Of a DNA stretch of 64,000 bases, positions 46,485 to 56,679 are shown one piece after another (positions within the stretch are counted from its first letter, which is position 1; every line of letters starts with the position of its first letter). The stretch is from assembly GCF_002993325.1 (NCBI RefSeq), contig NZ_PVNO01000023.1, forward strand, positions 124,001-188,000. The letters run 5' to 3'. Position numbers and translations under genes: made by a program. The stretch comes from Alteromonas gracilis. Lineage in GTDB: Bacteria > Pseudomonadota > Gammaproteobacteria > Enterobacterales > Alteromonadaceae. A model generated the notes under the pieces. It saw only the letters and a list, made by a program, of their open reading frames with translations. It did not search any database and was not told the origin of the DNA.

Positions 46485-47561
46485 ATGCCGCAACAGGTTC
46501 AACGTATTCTCTTTATTCGTCTTAGCGCAATTGGCGATATTGTAATGGCTTCAGGCCTTCCGTCTAGTATCAATAGCATTTACACGTCAACAGCCCCCAA
46601 CATTGAGATAACATGGTTGGTAGAAGCTCCCTACACTGGGCTAGTAAGCGCACACCCACACGTTAACAATGTTATTGCTTGGCCAAAATCCGAATGGAAA
46701 GCATTAGCAAAGCGGCGCCAATATTGGCAATTAGTTAAGGCAGTGTGGAAACTTAGACAAGAACTTCGCAGCTACAGGTTTACGGTGGCCGTTGAAGCGC
46801 AAGGCCTCTTAAAAAGCGCATTGTTGGCTTTCTTAAGTGGCGCGCCCGTTCGCTTTGGTTTTAAAAGTAAAGAGAATAGTCACTTACTGCTGACTCACGT
46901 GACGGCTAAGCCAATGTCTGACGAGATAAGCAGTGAATATGGTCACCTAGCCAAATTTATAGCGGATACGCAACAGCGAGATAATGCTGACAACGTAAAG
47001 CCCTATCAACTGCAAGTAAGAGTCTTAAGCTCGGTCAATGCCTCTGCGTTTGATAAGTTGTCATTAAGGGGGATTACACAGCCTTTTATGGTTATTGCGC
47101 CCTTTACAACTCGACCACAAAAACATTGGCCTATGGAGCACTGGGAGACATTGCTAGAGGAAATAAGAAAGCATACTCAAATGCCCATTGTCATTTTAGG
47201 TGGACCAAGTGATGCCGCACACGCTGAAAGCTTAACGTTTGGACAAGAAAACATAGTGTCGTTAGCAGGGAATCTGACACTAGAGGAATCGGTCGCTATA
47301 GCATCGAAATGCCATGCCCTTGTTGGTGTGGATACTGGACTCACTCACTTGGGTACTGTTTTCAATAAACCCACGGTGGCGATATTTGGCTCTACACGCC
47401 CTTATATAAAAACTGACAGCGCTAACACTCACATTATTTATAAGGAATTATCCTGCGCGCCGTGTAAAAGGCGGCCAACCTGTGGCGGCAAATTCGACTG
47501 TATGAAGGAAGTTACGCCCAAAGAAGTCTTAAATAGGCTTCTTCCGTATATAAATTATTAA
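46485..47561 (+). CDS. Glycosyltransferase family 9 (LPS heptosyltransferase-like)
   Basis: This 358-residue protein has the GT9 start RILFIRLSAIGDIVMASGLP and the C-terminal donor-binding segment GVDTGLTHLGTVFNKPTVAIFG. It resembles WaaC/WaaF and should transfer heptose to the Kdo inner core, in line with the divergent waaA gene. A short cysteine cluster CAPCKRRPTCGGKFDC (about 324-339) is typical of many WaaF-type proteins. Whether it is heptosyltransferase I or II is not decided here. A family 4 glycosyltransferase follows 20 bases downstream. Confidence 0.88.
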   Translation: MPQQVQRILFIRLSAIGDIVMASGLPSSINSIYTSTAPNIEITWLVEAPYTGLVSAHPHVNNVIAWPKSEWKALAKRRQYWQLVKAVWKLRQELRSYRFTVAVEAQGLLKSALLAFLSGAPVRFGFKSKENSHLLLTHVTAKPMSDEISSEYGHLAKFIADTQQRDNADNVKPYQLQVRVLSSVNASAFDKLSLRGITQPFMVIAPFTTRPQKHWPMEHWETLLEEIRKHTQMPIVILGGPSDAAHAESLTFGQENIVSLAGNLTLEESVAIASKCHALVGVDTGLTHLGTVFNKPTVAIFGSTRPYIKTDSANTHIIYKELSCAPCKRRPTCGGKFDCMKEVTPKEVLNRLLPYINY

Positions 47562-47581
47562 ATAAATTTTAAGGACAACAT

Positions 47582-48715
47582 TTGAGTACTTGTGTTTTAC
47601 ACGTTGAACTAGGCAGACATTTATACGGTGGTGCAAAACAGGTCACTTACCTTATCAATGCGCTAGAACAGCACGATAACATTCGACAGCATCTAGTATG
47701 CACACAAGACAGTGAGATTCAGAACGCACCTCTTGGGCGTTGTAACGTGCACGCCTTAAAGTATTCGGGTGAAACGGACTTTCTATTTATCAAACGTTTA
47801 CTCTCAATAGTAAAAGAGGCTAAGCCCAACATCATCCATATTCATAGTCGACGAGGCGCTGACGTATGGGGAGCAATAATTGCTAAAATGACCGGCATTC
47901 CTTCTGTCTGTACCCGTCGTGTCGACAACTTAGAGTCACGTTTCTCATACTATAAATACAAACAGTTCGATGCTGTCATCAGTATTTCAGAGGGCGTACA
48001 AAGCGTGGTGGCTAAACATTGCGAAGGAGTGAAACATCAACTCGTAATACATTCTGCCGTGGATTTAGACGAATACTCTCTTTCGAAAAACAAACAGTGG
48101 CTCCACGATACCTTTGATATTCCAAGCGACCACACGGTAATCGCTAATTTTGCCCAGTATATTTCTCGAAAAGGTCAAGCAGACGTGATACTCGCAATGC
48201 ACGACGTTCTGCATAAACACAAAAAGGTAACGTGCTTGTTGTTTGGTAAAGGAGGGCTTGAAGAGAGTTATCAATCGTTGATTGAGCGTCACGGGCTTGC
48301 CGATAATGTCAAACTATGCGGTTTCACTTCTGATGTGGCAAAAATACTCCCCAATGTAGATATTGTTATACATCCTGCTTACGCCGAAGGACTCGGCGTT
48401 ATTTTACTGCAGGCTGGGGCAAGTAAGCGCGCTGTGATAACTAGCCCCGTAGGCGGTATTCCTGAGATTGTTACCCATAAAGAAACGGGCTTAATGGTGG
48501 CGCCTGGGGATATTGATGCCATTGGAGAAAGTCTTGTGAGTTTAATTGAGCAACCGACTTTACGTTATCAGTATGGAAATGCGCTATACCAACATGTAGC
48601 AGAGAAATTCAGCATAACGAAGATGGCTAATGCCTACGTAAACCTATACACCTCTCTTACTCAAGGTGACAAAGATACTAATAAGACGGTTAAAAATCTC
48701 GTCCAGCCGAGTTAA
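47582..48715 (+). CDS. Glycosyltransferase family 4 protein
   Basis: This 377-residue GT-B enzyme starts with TTG 47582 behind AAGGACA. The N-terminal domain has a GGAKQ glycine motif, and the C-terminal half has the GT4 donor-sugar signature HPAYAEGLGVILLQAGASKR, with the catalytic E-x7-E pattern partly kept. It sits 20 bases after the GT9 gene and ends in a shared terminator, so it is likely a core-oligosaccharide transferase. The sugar is unknown. Confidence 0.88.
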   Translation: MSTCVLHVELGRHLYGGAKQVTYLINALEQHDNIRQHLVCTQDSEIQNAPLGRCNVHALKYSGETDFLFIKRLLSIVKEAKPNIIHIHSRRGADVWGAIIAKMTGIPSVCTRRVDNLESRFSYYKYKQFDAVISISEGVQSVVAKHCEGVKHQLVIHSAVDLDEYSLSKNKQWLHDTFDIPSDHTVIANFAQYISRKGQADVILAMHDVLHKHKKVTCLLFGKGGLEESYQSLIERHGLADNVKLCGFTSDVAKILPNVDIVIHPAYAEGLGVILLQAGASKRAVITSPVGGIPEIVTHKETGLMVAPGDIDAIGESLVSLIEQPTLRYQYGNALYQHVAEKFSITKMANAYVNLYTSLTQGDKDTNKTVKNLVQPS

Positions 48716-48723
48716 ACAGACAC

Positions 48724-48751
48724 AAAAAAGCCGCTCGAAAGCGGCTTTTTT
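48724..48751. terminator. Bidirectional terminator between GT4 gene and S10 operon
   Basis: AAGCCGCT and AGCGGCTT form an 8-bp stem flanked by an A run on the left and a T run on the right, so it works on both strands. It ends both the LPS gene transcript and the ribosomal operon, 23 bases after the rpsQ stop. Confidence 0.85.
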
Positions 48752-48774
48752 AAGACTTTGAAAAAAGTTAGCGA

Positions 48775-49032
48775 TTAAACGCCAGCTTTTTCAACAACGT
48801 CAACTAGCATCCAAGATTTGTTCTTAGATAGCGGGCGACATTCACGTACTGTTACTACATCACCTTGGTTGCACACGTTGTTTTCGTCGTGGGCGTGAAG
48901 CTTAGTAGAGCGCTTGATGAACTTCCCGTAAATTGGGTGCTTAACAAAACGTTCAACTACAACAGTGATGGTTTTATCCATCTTGTTGCTAACCACACGA
49001 CCTTGTACTGTACGAATTTTTTGCTCAGTCAT
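48775..49032 (-). CDS. rpsQ: 30S ribosomal protein S17
   Basis: The 85-residue S17 binds 16S rRNA early in 30S assembly. It has the family N-terminus ([19 protein letters not shown]) and the KHPIYGK segment. Its ATG overlaps the rpmC stop by one base. It is the last gene of this S10 operon: a terminator and an unrelated convergent gene follow, whereas rplN and the spc operon follow in E. coli. Confidence 0.97.
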   Translation of the reverse strand: MTEQKIRTVQGRVVSNKMDKTITVVVERFVKHPIYGKFIKRSTKLHAHDENNVCNQGDVVTVRECRPLSKNKSWMLVDVVEKAGV

Positions 49033-49223
49033 TACGCATCAGCCTTTTGAGTCAGAATGGTTTTAACACGCGCGATGTTACGACGTACTTTTCTCAACTG
49101 ATCAGTTTTTTCAAGCTGACCGGTTGTGTGCTGCATGCGTAGGTTGAACTGTTCGCGTAGCAGGTTAATCAACTCTGCGTTCAGCTCTTCTACGCTTTTG
49201 TCTTTCAGTTCAGTCGCTTTCAT
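49032..49223 (-). CDS. rpmC: 50S ribosomal protein L29
   Basis: The 63-residue L29 lies near the peptide exit tunnel. The sequence starts [18 protein letters not shown] and is a typical two-helix protein. Start and stop each overlap the neighbouring genes by one base, showing tight translational coupling. Confidence 0.97.
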   Translation of the reverse strand: MKATELKDKSVEELNAELINLLREQFNLRMQHTTGQLEKTDQLRKVRRNIARVKTILTQKADA

Positions 49224-49633
49224 TACATCACCGTCCGAGTTACAAAGGTTGTTTTAAATGGCAGTTTAGCCGCTGCCAATTCAAACGCTTCGCGTGCAAG
49301 ATTTTCAGGAACACCTTCCATCTCGTAAAGAACACGACCAGGCTGAATTTGGCATACCCAGTACTCAACGTTACCTTTACCTTTACCTTGACGCACTTCA
49401 AGAGGCTTCTCAGTAATTGGCTTGTCAGGGAAAACTCGAATCCAAATTTTACCTTGACGCTTAACGTGACGAGTCATAGCACGACGCGCTGCTTCGATTT
49501 GGCGCGCAGTCATACGACCACGGCCAACTGCTTTCAGGCCGTAAGTACCAAAGGCAACAGTATTACCCGCTGCCAAGCCGCGGTTGCGGCCTTTGTGCAT
49601 CTTACGGAACTTCATGCGTTTTGGTTGTAACAT
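49223..49633 (-). CDS. rplP: 50S ribosomal protein L16
   Basis: This 136-residue protein with the L16 N-terminus [20 protein letters not shown] organises the A-site region of the 50S subunit. The conserved Arg in the [12 protein letters not shown] segment is the site hydroxylated by RoxA in E. coli. It follows rpsC after 2 bases. Confidence 0.97.
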   Translation of the reverse strand: MLQPKRMKFRKMHKGRNRGLAAGNTVAFGTYGLKAVGRGRMTARQIEAARRAMTRHVKRQGKIWIRVFPDKPITEKPLEVRQGKGKGNVEYWVCQIQPGRVLYEMEGVPENLAREAFELAAAKLPFKTTFVTRTVM

Positions 49634-49635
49634 GA

Positions 49636-50340
49636 TTAGCCCTCTCGCTTAGCGTTGCGGCCTTTCTTCTTAGGTTGAGCAGCTGGTGCTTGCTCTTGAG
49701 TTGTAGGTAGACCACCTAGAACTTCACCTTTGAAGATCCATACTTTAACGCCGATGATACCGTAAGTAGTTGACGCTTCAGAGGTTGCGTAATCAATGTC
49801 CGCACGGAAAGTGTGCAGAGGAACGCGACCTTCACGGTACCACTCAGAACGTGCAATCTCTGCACCGCCCAAACGGCCGCTAACTTCAACTTTAATACCT
49901 TTCGCGCCTAGACGCATTGCGTTTTGAACTGCGCGCTTCATAGCACGACGGAACATAACACGACGCTCTAGCTGGCTAGAGATGCTGTCAGCTACTAGCT
50001 GGCCATCTAGCTCTGGCTTACGTACTTCAGCGATGTTGATCTGAGCTGGCACGCCGGCTAGCTTAGATACGTAGTTACGTAACTTCTCTACGTCTTCACC
50101 TTTCTTACCGATTACTACGCCTGGACGAGCAGTGTGAATAGTCACACGGATGCTCTTAGCAGGACGCTCGATCACGATTTTAGATAGTGAAGCGTTTTTA
50201 AGTTGCTTAGTCAGATACTGACGTACCTGATGATCGTTATACAGGTTATCTGCATAGTCTGCAGTATTAGCGTACCAGGTAGATGTCCATGGTTTGCTGA
50301 TACCCAGGCGTATACCTGTAGGATGTACCTTCTGTCCCAT
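49636..50340 (-). CDS. rpsC: 30S ribosomal protein S3
   Basis: The 234-residue S3 has the N-terminus [14 protein letters not shown] and a KH RNA-binding motif ([11 protein letters not shown], about residues 75-85). It forms part of the mRNA entry site. The C-terminal tail is Lys/Gln/Ala-rich. It follows rplV with a 9-base gap. Confidence 0.97.
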   Translation of the reverse strand: MGQKVHPTGIRLGISKPWTSTWYANTADYADNLYNDHQVRQYLTKQLKNASLSKIVIERPAKSIRVTIHTARPGVVIGKKGEDVEKLRNYVSKLAGVPAQINIAEVRKPELDGQLVADSISSQLERRVMFRRAMKRAVQNAMRLGAKGIKVEVSGRLGGAEIARSEWYREGRVPLHTFRADIDYATSEASTTYGIIGVKVWIFKGEVLGGLPTTQEQAPAAQPKKKGRNAKREG

Positions 50341-50349
50341 TATCTACTC

Positions 50350-50682
50350 CTAGTTATCCGCTACAACCACAGTGATGTGACTGCTGCGCTTAAAGATACG
50401 ATCAGCACGGCCTTTGGCACGTGGCTTGATACGCTTCATAGTTGGACCTTCGTCAACGAAAATCTTGGCAACGACTAGCTCGTCGATGTCCGCGCCTTCG
50501 TTGTGCTCTGCGTTAGCAATCGCAGACTCCAAAACTTTCTTTACTAGCGCTGCGCTTTTCTTCGGGCTATACGCAAGAAGCTCAAGAGCTTTCTCAACGT
50601 GCATTCCACGAATTTGATCCGCAACCAAGCGTGCCTTTTGAGCCGACGTGCGGGCAAAACGGTGTTTAGCTAATGCTTCCAT
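50350..50682 (-). CDS. rplV: 50S ribosomal protein L22
   Basis: The 110-residue L22 has a beta-hairpin ([20 protein letters not shown]) that lines the exit tunnel. No unusual change is seen in the loop, which in macrolide-resistant strains is altered. It lies 11 bases after rpsS. Confidence 0.97.
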   Translation of the reverse strand: MEALAKHRFARTSAQKARLVADQIRGMHVEKALELLAYSPKKSAALVKKVLESAIANAEHNEGADIDELVVAKIFVDEGPTMKRIKPRAKGRADRIFKRSSHITVVVADN

Positions 50683-50693
50683 CTTCCTACCCC

Positions 50694-50969
50694 TTAACGT
50701 TTAGCTTTCTTATCCGCGACATGGCCGCGGTAAGTACGCGTTGGCGCAAATTCGCCCAACTTGTGGCCGACCATTTCGTCACTAATAATGACAGGTACAT
50801 GTTGGCGACCGTTATGGACCGCAATGGTCAACCCAATCATATCTGGGATGATCATAGAACGACGAGACCAAGTTTTGATTGGTTTACGTTCGTTCTTTTC
50901 CACTGCAGCCTCTACCTTCTTCAGCAAGTGAAGGTCAATAAAAGGACCTTTCTTGAGAGAACGTGGCAT
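50694..50969 (-). CDS. rpsS: 30S ribosomal protein S19
   Basis: The 91-residue S19 sits in the 30S head with S13. The N-terminus [18 protein letters not shown] and the [15 protein letters not shown] segment are characteristic. It follows rplB after 15 bases. Confidence 0.97.
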   Translation of the reverse strand: MPRSLKKGPFIDLHLLKKVEAAVEKNERKPIKTWSRRSMIIPDMIGLTIAVHNGRQHVPVIISDEMVGHKLGEFAPTRTYRGHVADKKAKR

Positions 50970-50984
50970 GGTGAATCCTCGCTA

Positions 50985-51809
50985 TTACTTGTTTCGACGA
51001 CGTACGATAAGCTTATCAGTACGCTTGTTGCTTCGGGTTTTCTTACCTTTAGTAGGAATACCCCAAGGAGTTACTGGGTGACGACCGCCTGATGTACGAC
51101 CTTCACCACCACCGTGTGGGTGATCAACCGGGTTCATGGCAACACCACGAACGGTAGGACGAACACCACGCCAGCGTGTAGCACCAGCTTTACCTAGTGA
51201 ACGAAGCATGTGCTCTGCATTGCCAACTTCACCAATGGTGGCGCGGCAATCAGATAAAACTTTACGCATTTCGCCAGAGCGTAGACGTAGGGTAACGTAG
51301 TTTCCGTCACGTGCTAGGATCTGAGCGTAAGCACCAGCAGAACGTGCGATTTGAGCACCCTTGCCAGGCTTCATTTCAATTGCGTGTACAACAGAACCTA
51401 CAGGAATGTTACGCATAGGTAGAGTGTTACCAGACTTGATCGGAGCGTCCGAACCAGACTGGATAGCATCACCTGCTTTCATACCCTTAGGAGCTAGAAT
51501 GTAACGACGTTCACCGTCTGCGTACAATACTAGAGCAATGTTAGCAGAACGGTTTGGATCGTACTCTAAACGCTCAACTTTAGCTGGAATGCCGTCTTTG
51601 TTGCGTTTGAAGTCGATTACACGATAGTGTTGCTTGTGACCACCACCGATGTGACGAGTCGTGATACGACCACCGTTGTTACGACCACCAGACTTGCTGT
51701 TTTTCTCTAGCAAAGGCGCATAAGGTGCACCTTTGTGCAGGTCAGGATTAACGACCTGAACAACGTGACGACGACCGGCAGAAGTTGGCTTAGCTTTCAA
51801 TAATGGCAT
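50985..51809 (-). CDS. rplB: 50S ribosomal protein L2
   Basis: The 274-residue L2 is needed for subunit joining and peptidyl-transferase activity. The C-terminal motif [15 protein letters not shown] includes the His important for activity in E. coli. Length is standard. It follows rplW after 14 bases. Confidence 0.98.
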   Translation of the reverse strand: MPLLKAKPTSAGRRHVVQVVNPDLHKGAPYAPLLEKNSKSGGRNNGGRITTRHIGGGHKQHYRVIDFKRNKDGIPAKVERLEYDPNRSANIALVLYADGERRYILAPKGMKAGDAIQSGSDAPIKSGNTLPMRNIPVGSVVHAIEMKPGKGAQIARSAGAYAQILARDGNYVTLRLRSGEMRKVLSDCRATIGEVGNAEHMLRSLGKAGATRWRGVRPTVRGVAMNPVDHPHGGGEGRTSGGRHPVTPWGIPTKGKKTRSNKRTDKLIVRRRNK

Positions 51810-51823
51810 TTCTAATCCCCTTC

Positions 51824-52123
51824 TTACTCAGCACCACCGACAAAGTCGATGTCCTGACCTTCTCTAAGAACCACGTAGGCCTTTTTCCAGTCGCTGCGCT
51901 TACCGAAAGACATGCCGTGACGCTTGGTTTTACCCTTAACGTTCACAGTACGAACACCTTCAACTTCAACTTCAAACAGTTTTTCAACTGCTGCTTTGAT
52001 TTCAGCTTTGTTCGCGTCTTTAGCTACTTTAAATACAACTGTGTTGTTCGCTTCAGCAGCCATTGTAGACTTTTCTGAAACGTGAGGTGCAACTAGCACC
52101 TTCAGTAGACGTTCTTCTTTCAT
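51824..52123 (-). CDS. rplW: 50S ribosomal protein L23
   Basis: The 99-residue L23 lies at the tunnel exit and docks trigger factor and SRP. The sequence starts [20 protein letters not shown]. Its ATG overlaps the end of rplD by 4 bases (ATGA), so translation is coupled. Confidence 0.97.
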   Translation of the reverse strand: MKEERLLKVLVAPHVSEKSTMAAEANNTVVFKVAKDANKAEIKAAVEKLFEVEVEGVRTVNVKGKTKRHGMSFGKRSDWKKAYVVLREGQDIDFVGGAE

Positions 52124-52725
52124 GCTAACGCCTCCTCAAGTTGTTTAACCGCATCAGCAGTCATTAGCACTTTCTCAAATGCAATCAAGCTCACTGGGTC
52201 GATGCCTGCTACGTCACGTACGTCAACTTTGTACAAGTTGCGTGCCGCTAGGAACAAGTTCTCATCAACTTCAGGAGTAACGATTAGAACGTCATTAAGT
52301 TCATATTCGTTAAGTGCAGAAATAAGAGCTTTAGTCTTAGGTGCGTCAACACCGAACTTCTCTACAACAACCAAACGGTCTTGACGGATTAGTTCAGACA
52401 AGATGCTCTTAATCGCACCGCGATACATTTTCTTGTTAACTTTTTGGTCGAAGTCACGAGGCTTCGCTGCAAAAGCACGGCCACCGCCAACCCAAATTGG
52501 GCTACGGATAGTACCAGCACGTGCACGGCCAGTACCTTTTTGACGCCATGGCTTCTTACCGCCACCACGAACTTCAGCGCGAGTTTTCTGCGCTTTTGTA
52601 CCCTGACGAGCGCCTGCTCCGTAAGCTACAACTACCTGGTGTACCAGGGCTTCGTTGAATTCACGTCCAAAGGTCGCTTCGGATACTTCAAGAGCGCTTT
52701 GCGCGTCTTTCAATGTTAATTCCAT
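52120..52725 (-). CDS. rplD: 50S ribosomal protein L4, autogenous regulator of the operon
   Basis: The 201-residue L4 binds 23S rRNA and extends a loop into the tunnel ([20 protein letters not shown]). In E. coli free L4 binds the S10 leader RNA and causes attenuation and translational repression of this operon; a fitting leader hairpin is present upstream of rpsJ here, so the same control is inferred. Confidence 0.97.
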   Translation of the reverse strand: MELTLKDAQSALEVSEATFGREFNEALVHQVVVAYGAGARQGTKAQKTRAEVRGGGKKPWRQKGTGRARAGTIRSPIWVGGGRAFAAKPRDFDQKVNKKMYRGAIKSILSELIRQDRLVVVEKFGVDAPKTKALISALNEYELNDVLIVTPEVDENLFLAARNLYKVDVRDVAGIDPVSLIAFEKVLMTADAVKQLEEALA

Positions 52726-52743
52726 CAGTTCACTCCCCAGACG

Positions 52744-53382
52744 TTACGCTTTAACAGCTGGCTTTACGATTACATCGTTGCCAGTTGCGCCAGGTACGGC
52801 ACCTTTTACAAGGATAAGGCCGTTCTCTACGTCAACACGTACAACTTCCAAAGACTGCGTAGTCACTTGCTTGTTACCAAGCTGACCAGCCATTTTCTTG
52901 CCTTTGAATACTTTACCTGGTGATTGGTTTTGGCCAATTGAACCAGGTGCGCGGTGTGACAAAGAGTTACCGTGTGTCATACGCTGTGAACTGAAGTTCC
53001 AGCGTTTGATAGCACCTTGGAAACCTTTACCTTTTGATGTACCAGTGACATCAATCTTTTTAGTGTCGTTAAAGATTTCAACAGTGATTTCACTGCCTAC
53101 TTCAATATCGGCACCTTCGTTATCTTCTAAGCGGAATTCTACTAGAGTGCGTCCAGCTTCAACACCAGCTTTAGCAAAGTGACCTGCTTCAGCTTTGTTG
53201 ATGCGGTTAGCTTTTTTAGTTCCAGCAGTAACCTGAAGAGCGCGATAACCGTCAGTTTCCTCAGTACGAAGCTGAGTAACACGGTTTGGGGTCGCTTCAA
53301 TAACAGTCACAGGGATAGACGTACCATCTTCAGTGAAGATGCGAGTCATACCCACTTTACGACCGACTAGACCAATCGCCAT
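52744..53382 (-). CDS. rplC: 50S ribosomal protein L3
   Basis: The 212-residue L3 is an early 50S assembly protein. The sequence starts [16 protein letters not shown]. The glutamine methylated by PrmB in E. coli lies in the kept segment [15 protein letters not shown]. It follows rpsJ after 18 bases. Confidence 0.97.
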   Translation of the reverse strand: MAIGLVGRKVGMTRIFTEDGTSIPVTVIEATPNRVTQLRTEETDGYRALQVTAGTKKANRINKAEAGHFAKAGVEAGRTLVEFRLEDNEGADIEVGSEITVEIFNDTKKIDVTGTSKGKGFQGAIKRWNFSSQRMTHGNSLSHRAPGSIGQNQSPGKVFKGKKMAGQLGNKQVTTQSLEVVRVDVENGLILVKGAVPGATGNDVIVKPAVKA

Positions 53383-53400
53383 TGTTATAACCCTCTCTTG

Positions 53401-53715
<315 letters not shown>

Positions 53716-53736
53716 TTAAGCTCCAATCGAAAGAAC

Positions 53737-53780
53737 AAAAAAATTCACCTTTTCTCTTCCATTAATTCCGGAAAGAAAAG
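53737..53780 (-). promoter_or_regulatory. S10 leader attenuator hairpin (L4-dependent type)
   Basis: On the minus strand CTTTTCTTTCC (53780-53770) pairs with GGAAGAGAAAAG (53760-53749) around a 9-base loop, and a run of seven T follows (53743-53737), 25 bases before the rpsJ start. A second hairpin, GGTTCC-N5-GGAACC, lies just upstream at 53797-53813. The order matches the E. coli S10 leader, where L4 acts at the hairpin preceding the U run. Confidence 0.72.
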
Positions 53781-53940
53781 ATGTGCGTAAACCGATGGTT
53801 CCCTATCGGAACCCTGTTCTTTTTTCTAGCACGCCAGCAACAGCCCAATCAGTTATGATAAATCCGTTACTTCGGCAACCACCCTAAAAGCAGTGAGGTC
53901 GCGGCTAAAAATTCATGCCCGTATTGGGCAGTGGGCGCGA

Positions 53941-53968
53941 ATTATACAGAAAGGAAGGAGCAATGCAA
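53941..53968 (-). promoter_or_regulatory. Sigma-70 promoter of the S10 operon
   Basis: Minus strand TTGCAT (-35, 53968-53963), a 16-base spacer and a perfect TATAAT (-10, 53946-53941). The transcript would start near 53934, giving a leader of about 220 bases before rpsJ. Confidence 0.78.
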
Positions 53969-54101
53969 GAGGTAGTTTGCTTTTTATACACATATTTTTA
54001 GGCTATATAACTGTATGTAACTGTCTATAAGTAGTATTGTTGCTTTCTCGGTATGCGTATACCTTAGTACCCTACGAAGAAAATTATAAATAATTAGAAA
54101 T

Positions 54102-54114
54102 GGACGGGCCGTCC
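54102..54114. repeat. 13-bp GC-rich palindrome upstream of the GAF-GspE gene
   Basis: GGACGG-G-CCGTCC is a perfect 6-bp inverted repeat ending 17 bases before the ATG at 54132, in otherwise AT-rich DNA. It could be an operator or a hairpin that masks the ribosome site. Confidence 0.5.
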
Positions 54115-54131
54115 TTGTTAGAAGTGAGAAT

Positions 54132-56348
54132 ATGGAAGTACTGAATAACCAGCAAACTTTTGCACAAATAAAACGTATCCTTAATAACCATTCCACACTT
54201 TTGGATGCGTACGGGTTGTTGGAACCGATTATACTCGAGTTGTTCGGTGCCCAACGTATGAGTATTTTCCAGCGCCGACGTCAACACCAGGATTTAGTCG
54301 CTCGCTTTAAAACAGGTAAGGAAACACTTGAGATAAAGGTTCCTATCAGCCCAATGTCCATTGCTGGGTATGTTGCACTATCTCAAAAAGCCGTCGTTAT
54401 CGACGACCCATATAGCCCCACTTTGCTACAAAGTATTCATCCCCGCCTTCGTTTCGCGGATAGATTCGACAAAGACAGTGACTTCAGAACACAAAATATT
54501 CTCTGCGTTCCCATCATGAATGCGGGCGTTTTGATGGGCGTTATTCAAATTATCAACAAAGTGAATGGTGTGTTCACTGAGAATGACTTAAAACTTGGTA
54601 GCGCCCTTGCACTCATTCTCGGCGACAAGTTTAGATTTGAGCTCGGCGGCACTAATAATCCTTTTGATCTTCTTGTTCATAAAAGTCTTCTTGAAGAGGC
54701 GACCCTTAAAGACATTCAAACAAGTACACCGGATATTCGGGCTTTTGTTCAGCGGCTAGTATCTGAGTACCGTATACCCGAAGACGAAATAGGCAATTCA
54801 CTGTCTATTCATTATCAAGTACCCTTTATTTCTTACTTGCCCGATAAATATCACAGATTTGAAAACGAAAGTCGGCTAAATGTCTCTTACCTAAAAAGGA
54901 ACTATGTTGCAGTTATTGCTGATGCGCACGACAAACCTATCGTGCTCATGGCAGAACCTAATAATGCAGCACTGCTCATGGAAATTGAAAGTGCTATGGG
55001 TATTGATAGTTATGAAATAGCGGTGAGCCTTCCTAACTTAATTCTGCAATACCTAGGTGAAAATACCGGCGGCGGTGGCCCTGGTGAGATGAGTGATATT
55101 CTAGATGAAATAAGCTCATCGAACGATGACAGCGACGAGCAAATTGATGAGTTATCAGACGACGCGCCTGCCGTTGTACGTTTGGTTAGCCGCATATTAC
55201 ATGACGCAAAAAGGCTTAATGCATCAGACATTCATATCGACCCGGAAAAAAATGCTCCAACACGCGTGCGCATGCGGGTAGATGGCGTCTGCCGTGACAT
55301 GAACCAAGTGCCTAACTCTCACCATAGCGCCGTTATTGCACGTATAAAAATCATGTCTAACCTTAACATTGCGGAGAAGCGCGTACCGCAAGATGGAAAA
55401 CTCGCCTTTAGAATGAACGGGCAGCTGGTCGAAGTGCGGGTTGCCACAATTCCAACCGTCGCCGGTGAAGGTGTGGTGATGCGGATATTGGCGTCGGGTG
55501 GCGCCATGCCGATCGATAAGATGAACCTAGCGCCAACAAATCGCGCGCGTCTAGAAGAAATGATTAAAAAGCCACACGGTATATTACTTGTGGTAGGGCC
55601 CACAGGTTCGGGTAAAACGACGACCCTTCACGCTATTTTGGGTTATTTAAATACGCCAGAAAAGAAGATTTGGACGGCAGAGGATCCTGTAGAAATTACC
55701 CAGCCAGGACTTCAGCAGGTTCAAGTAAGCCCCAAGATAGGTTTTAATTTCGCCGCTGCGCTACGGGCATTTTTGCGTGCTGACCCTGACATTATTCTCA
55801 TTGGTGAGATGCGTGATAAAGAGACCGCTCATGCGGGTATTGAAGCCTCGTTAACCGGGCACTTAGTACTTTCAACGCTCCATACTAACTCTGCCCCTGA
55901 AACCATTACTCGCCTACTCGATTTAGGCCTTGACCCAGTCAACTTCTCTGATGCTTGTGTGGGGATATTAGCACAGCGTCTTATTAGAACCTTGTGTGGT
56001 AGTTGCAAAGAGAAATACCTCGCTACCGAGACTGATATCGCGTTTATAGAGCGCCAGTACGGCAGGGAGCTCATGTCAGAGCTAAACATTCAAACGCCTC
56101 TTGAACTCTACAAAGCAAAAGGATGCCAAGAGTGCGGCAATACTGGTTACAAAGGCCGAACCGGTGTTCATGAACTATTGGGTATGACACCGGAGCTTCG
56201 CTCTATGGTTTATAAAGAGGCGAGTGTCGCAGACATGAAATCACAGGCAGCTAAAGATGGGATGCGTACGCTTGTTCAGGACGCCATTTACAAAGTGATC
56301 AAAGGTGACACCGACTTAGCACAGGTCCAGATTATAGGCGGTGAATAG
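54132..56348 (+). CDS. GAF-domain GspE/PulE-family secretion ATPase (orphan)
   Basis: This 738-residue protein has an N-terminal GAF domain (about 15-170), a region resembling the type II ATPase N-terminal domain (about 195-305), a Gly/Asp/Ser-rich linker (311-345) and a full ATPase core (346-735). The core has the Walker A motif GPTGSGKTT (489-497), an Asp box (TAEDPVEI), Walker B (DPDIILIGEMRD), a His box (TGHLVLSTLHTNSA) and a zinc tetracysteine (LCGSC and CQECG). The fold is that of ATPases that extend pili or drive type II secretion. No pilin, GspF or GspD gene is adjacent, and the GAF domain suggests control by a small ligand. It may drive a pilus encoded elsewhere. Confidence 0.9.
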   Translation: MEVLNNQQTFAQIKRILNNHSTLLDAYGLLEPIILELFGAQRMSIFQRRRQHQDLVARFKTGKETLEIKVPISPMSIAGYVALSQKAVVIDDPYSPTLLQSIHPRLRFADRFDKDSDFRTQNILCVPIMNAGVLMGVIQIINKVNGVFTENDLKLGSALALILGDKFRFELGGTNNPFDLLVHKSLLEEATLKDIQTSTPDIRAFVQRLVSEYRIPEDEIGNSLSIHYQVPFISYLPDKYHRFENESRLNVSYLKRNYVAVIADAHDKPIVLMAEPNNAALLMEIESAMGIDSYEIAVSLPNLILQYLGENTGGGGPGEMSDILDEISSSNDDSDEQIDELSDDAPAVVRLVSRILHDAKRLNASDIHIDPEKNAPTRVRMRVDGVCRDMNQVPNSHHSAVIARIKIMSNLNIAEKRVPQDGKLAFRMNGQLVEVRVATIPTVAGEGVVMRILASGGAMPIDKMNLAPTNRARLEEMIKKPHGILLVVGPTGSGKTTTLHAILGYLNTPEKKIWTAEDPVEITQPGLQQVQVSPKIGFNFAAALRAFLRADPDIILIGEMRDKETAHAGIEASLTGHLVLSTLHTNSAPETITRLLDLGLDPVNFSDACVGILAQRLIRTLCGSCKEKYLATETDIAFIERQYGRELMSELNIQTPLELYKAKGCQECGNTGYKGRTGVHELLGMTPELRSMVYKEASVADMKSQAAKDGMRTLVQDAIYKVIKGDTDLAQVQIIGGE

Positions 56349-56370
56349 CCTCCGGTTTTTTGGTGTAAAG

Positions 56371-56423
56371 ATGGAATCTCAAAAGAACTGTACCTTTGCT
56401 CAGTTTTTTTGAGCGGATTCCAT
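56371..56423. repeat. 53-bp imperfect inverted repeat
   Basis: ATGGAATC (56371-56378) pairs with GATTCCAT (56416-56423); inside, TCAAAA pairs with TTTTGA and AACTG with CAGTT. It follows the GAF-GspE gene by 22 bases. A seven-T run lies in the right arm, so it may double as its transcription stop. A small mobile-element remnant is another possibility. Confidence 0.6.
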
Positions 56424-56441
56424 TTCTAGTAATCATATTAA

Positions 56442-56615
56442 AAAGGCGTTCTAGGTAAGTCAACGCTGCCGGAAGATTATATAGAAGCGTTAGAGCCATA
56501 CGTGGATGAATACATGTCTTTATATGGCGCTGACGCACAAGATTTAAGATGTGAAAAACGAGCGGCTATTGGGTCTAATATTAAAGAGATCATTTGCGAA
56601 AAACGTTACTACTAA
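56442..56615 (+). pseudogene. Orphan 57-codon coding-like fragment without a start
   Basis: An open frame of 57 codons ends at TAA 56615. Its first 15 codons have no normal start; the only candidates are GTG 56499 and ATG 56514. The translation has gene-like composition (TLPEDYIEALEPYVDEYM, then CEKRAAIGSNIKEIICEKRY). It may be the 3' end of a gene whose 5' part was lost, or a small protein of about 33 residues. I do not recognise it. It sits next to an inverted repeat, in line with a past rearrangement. Confidence 0.35.
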
Positions 56616-56625
56616 CACCAAATAA

Positions 56626-56661
56626 AAATGCCGCCTATTCAAAACTGAATAAACGGCATTT
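56626..56661 (-). terminator. Terminator of acnA
   Basis: AAATGCCG (56626-56633) pairs with CGGCATTT (56654-56661), with an inner ATTCA/TGAAT stem. It lies 18 bases after the acnA stop, and A-rich sequence on the plus strand gives a T-rich tract on the minus strand. Confidence 0.72.
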
Positions 56662-56679
56662 CTTAGCTTGTATGGTGAC

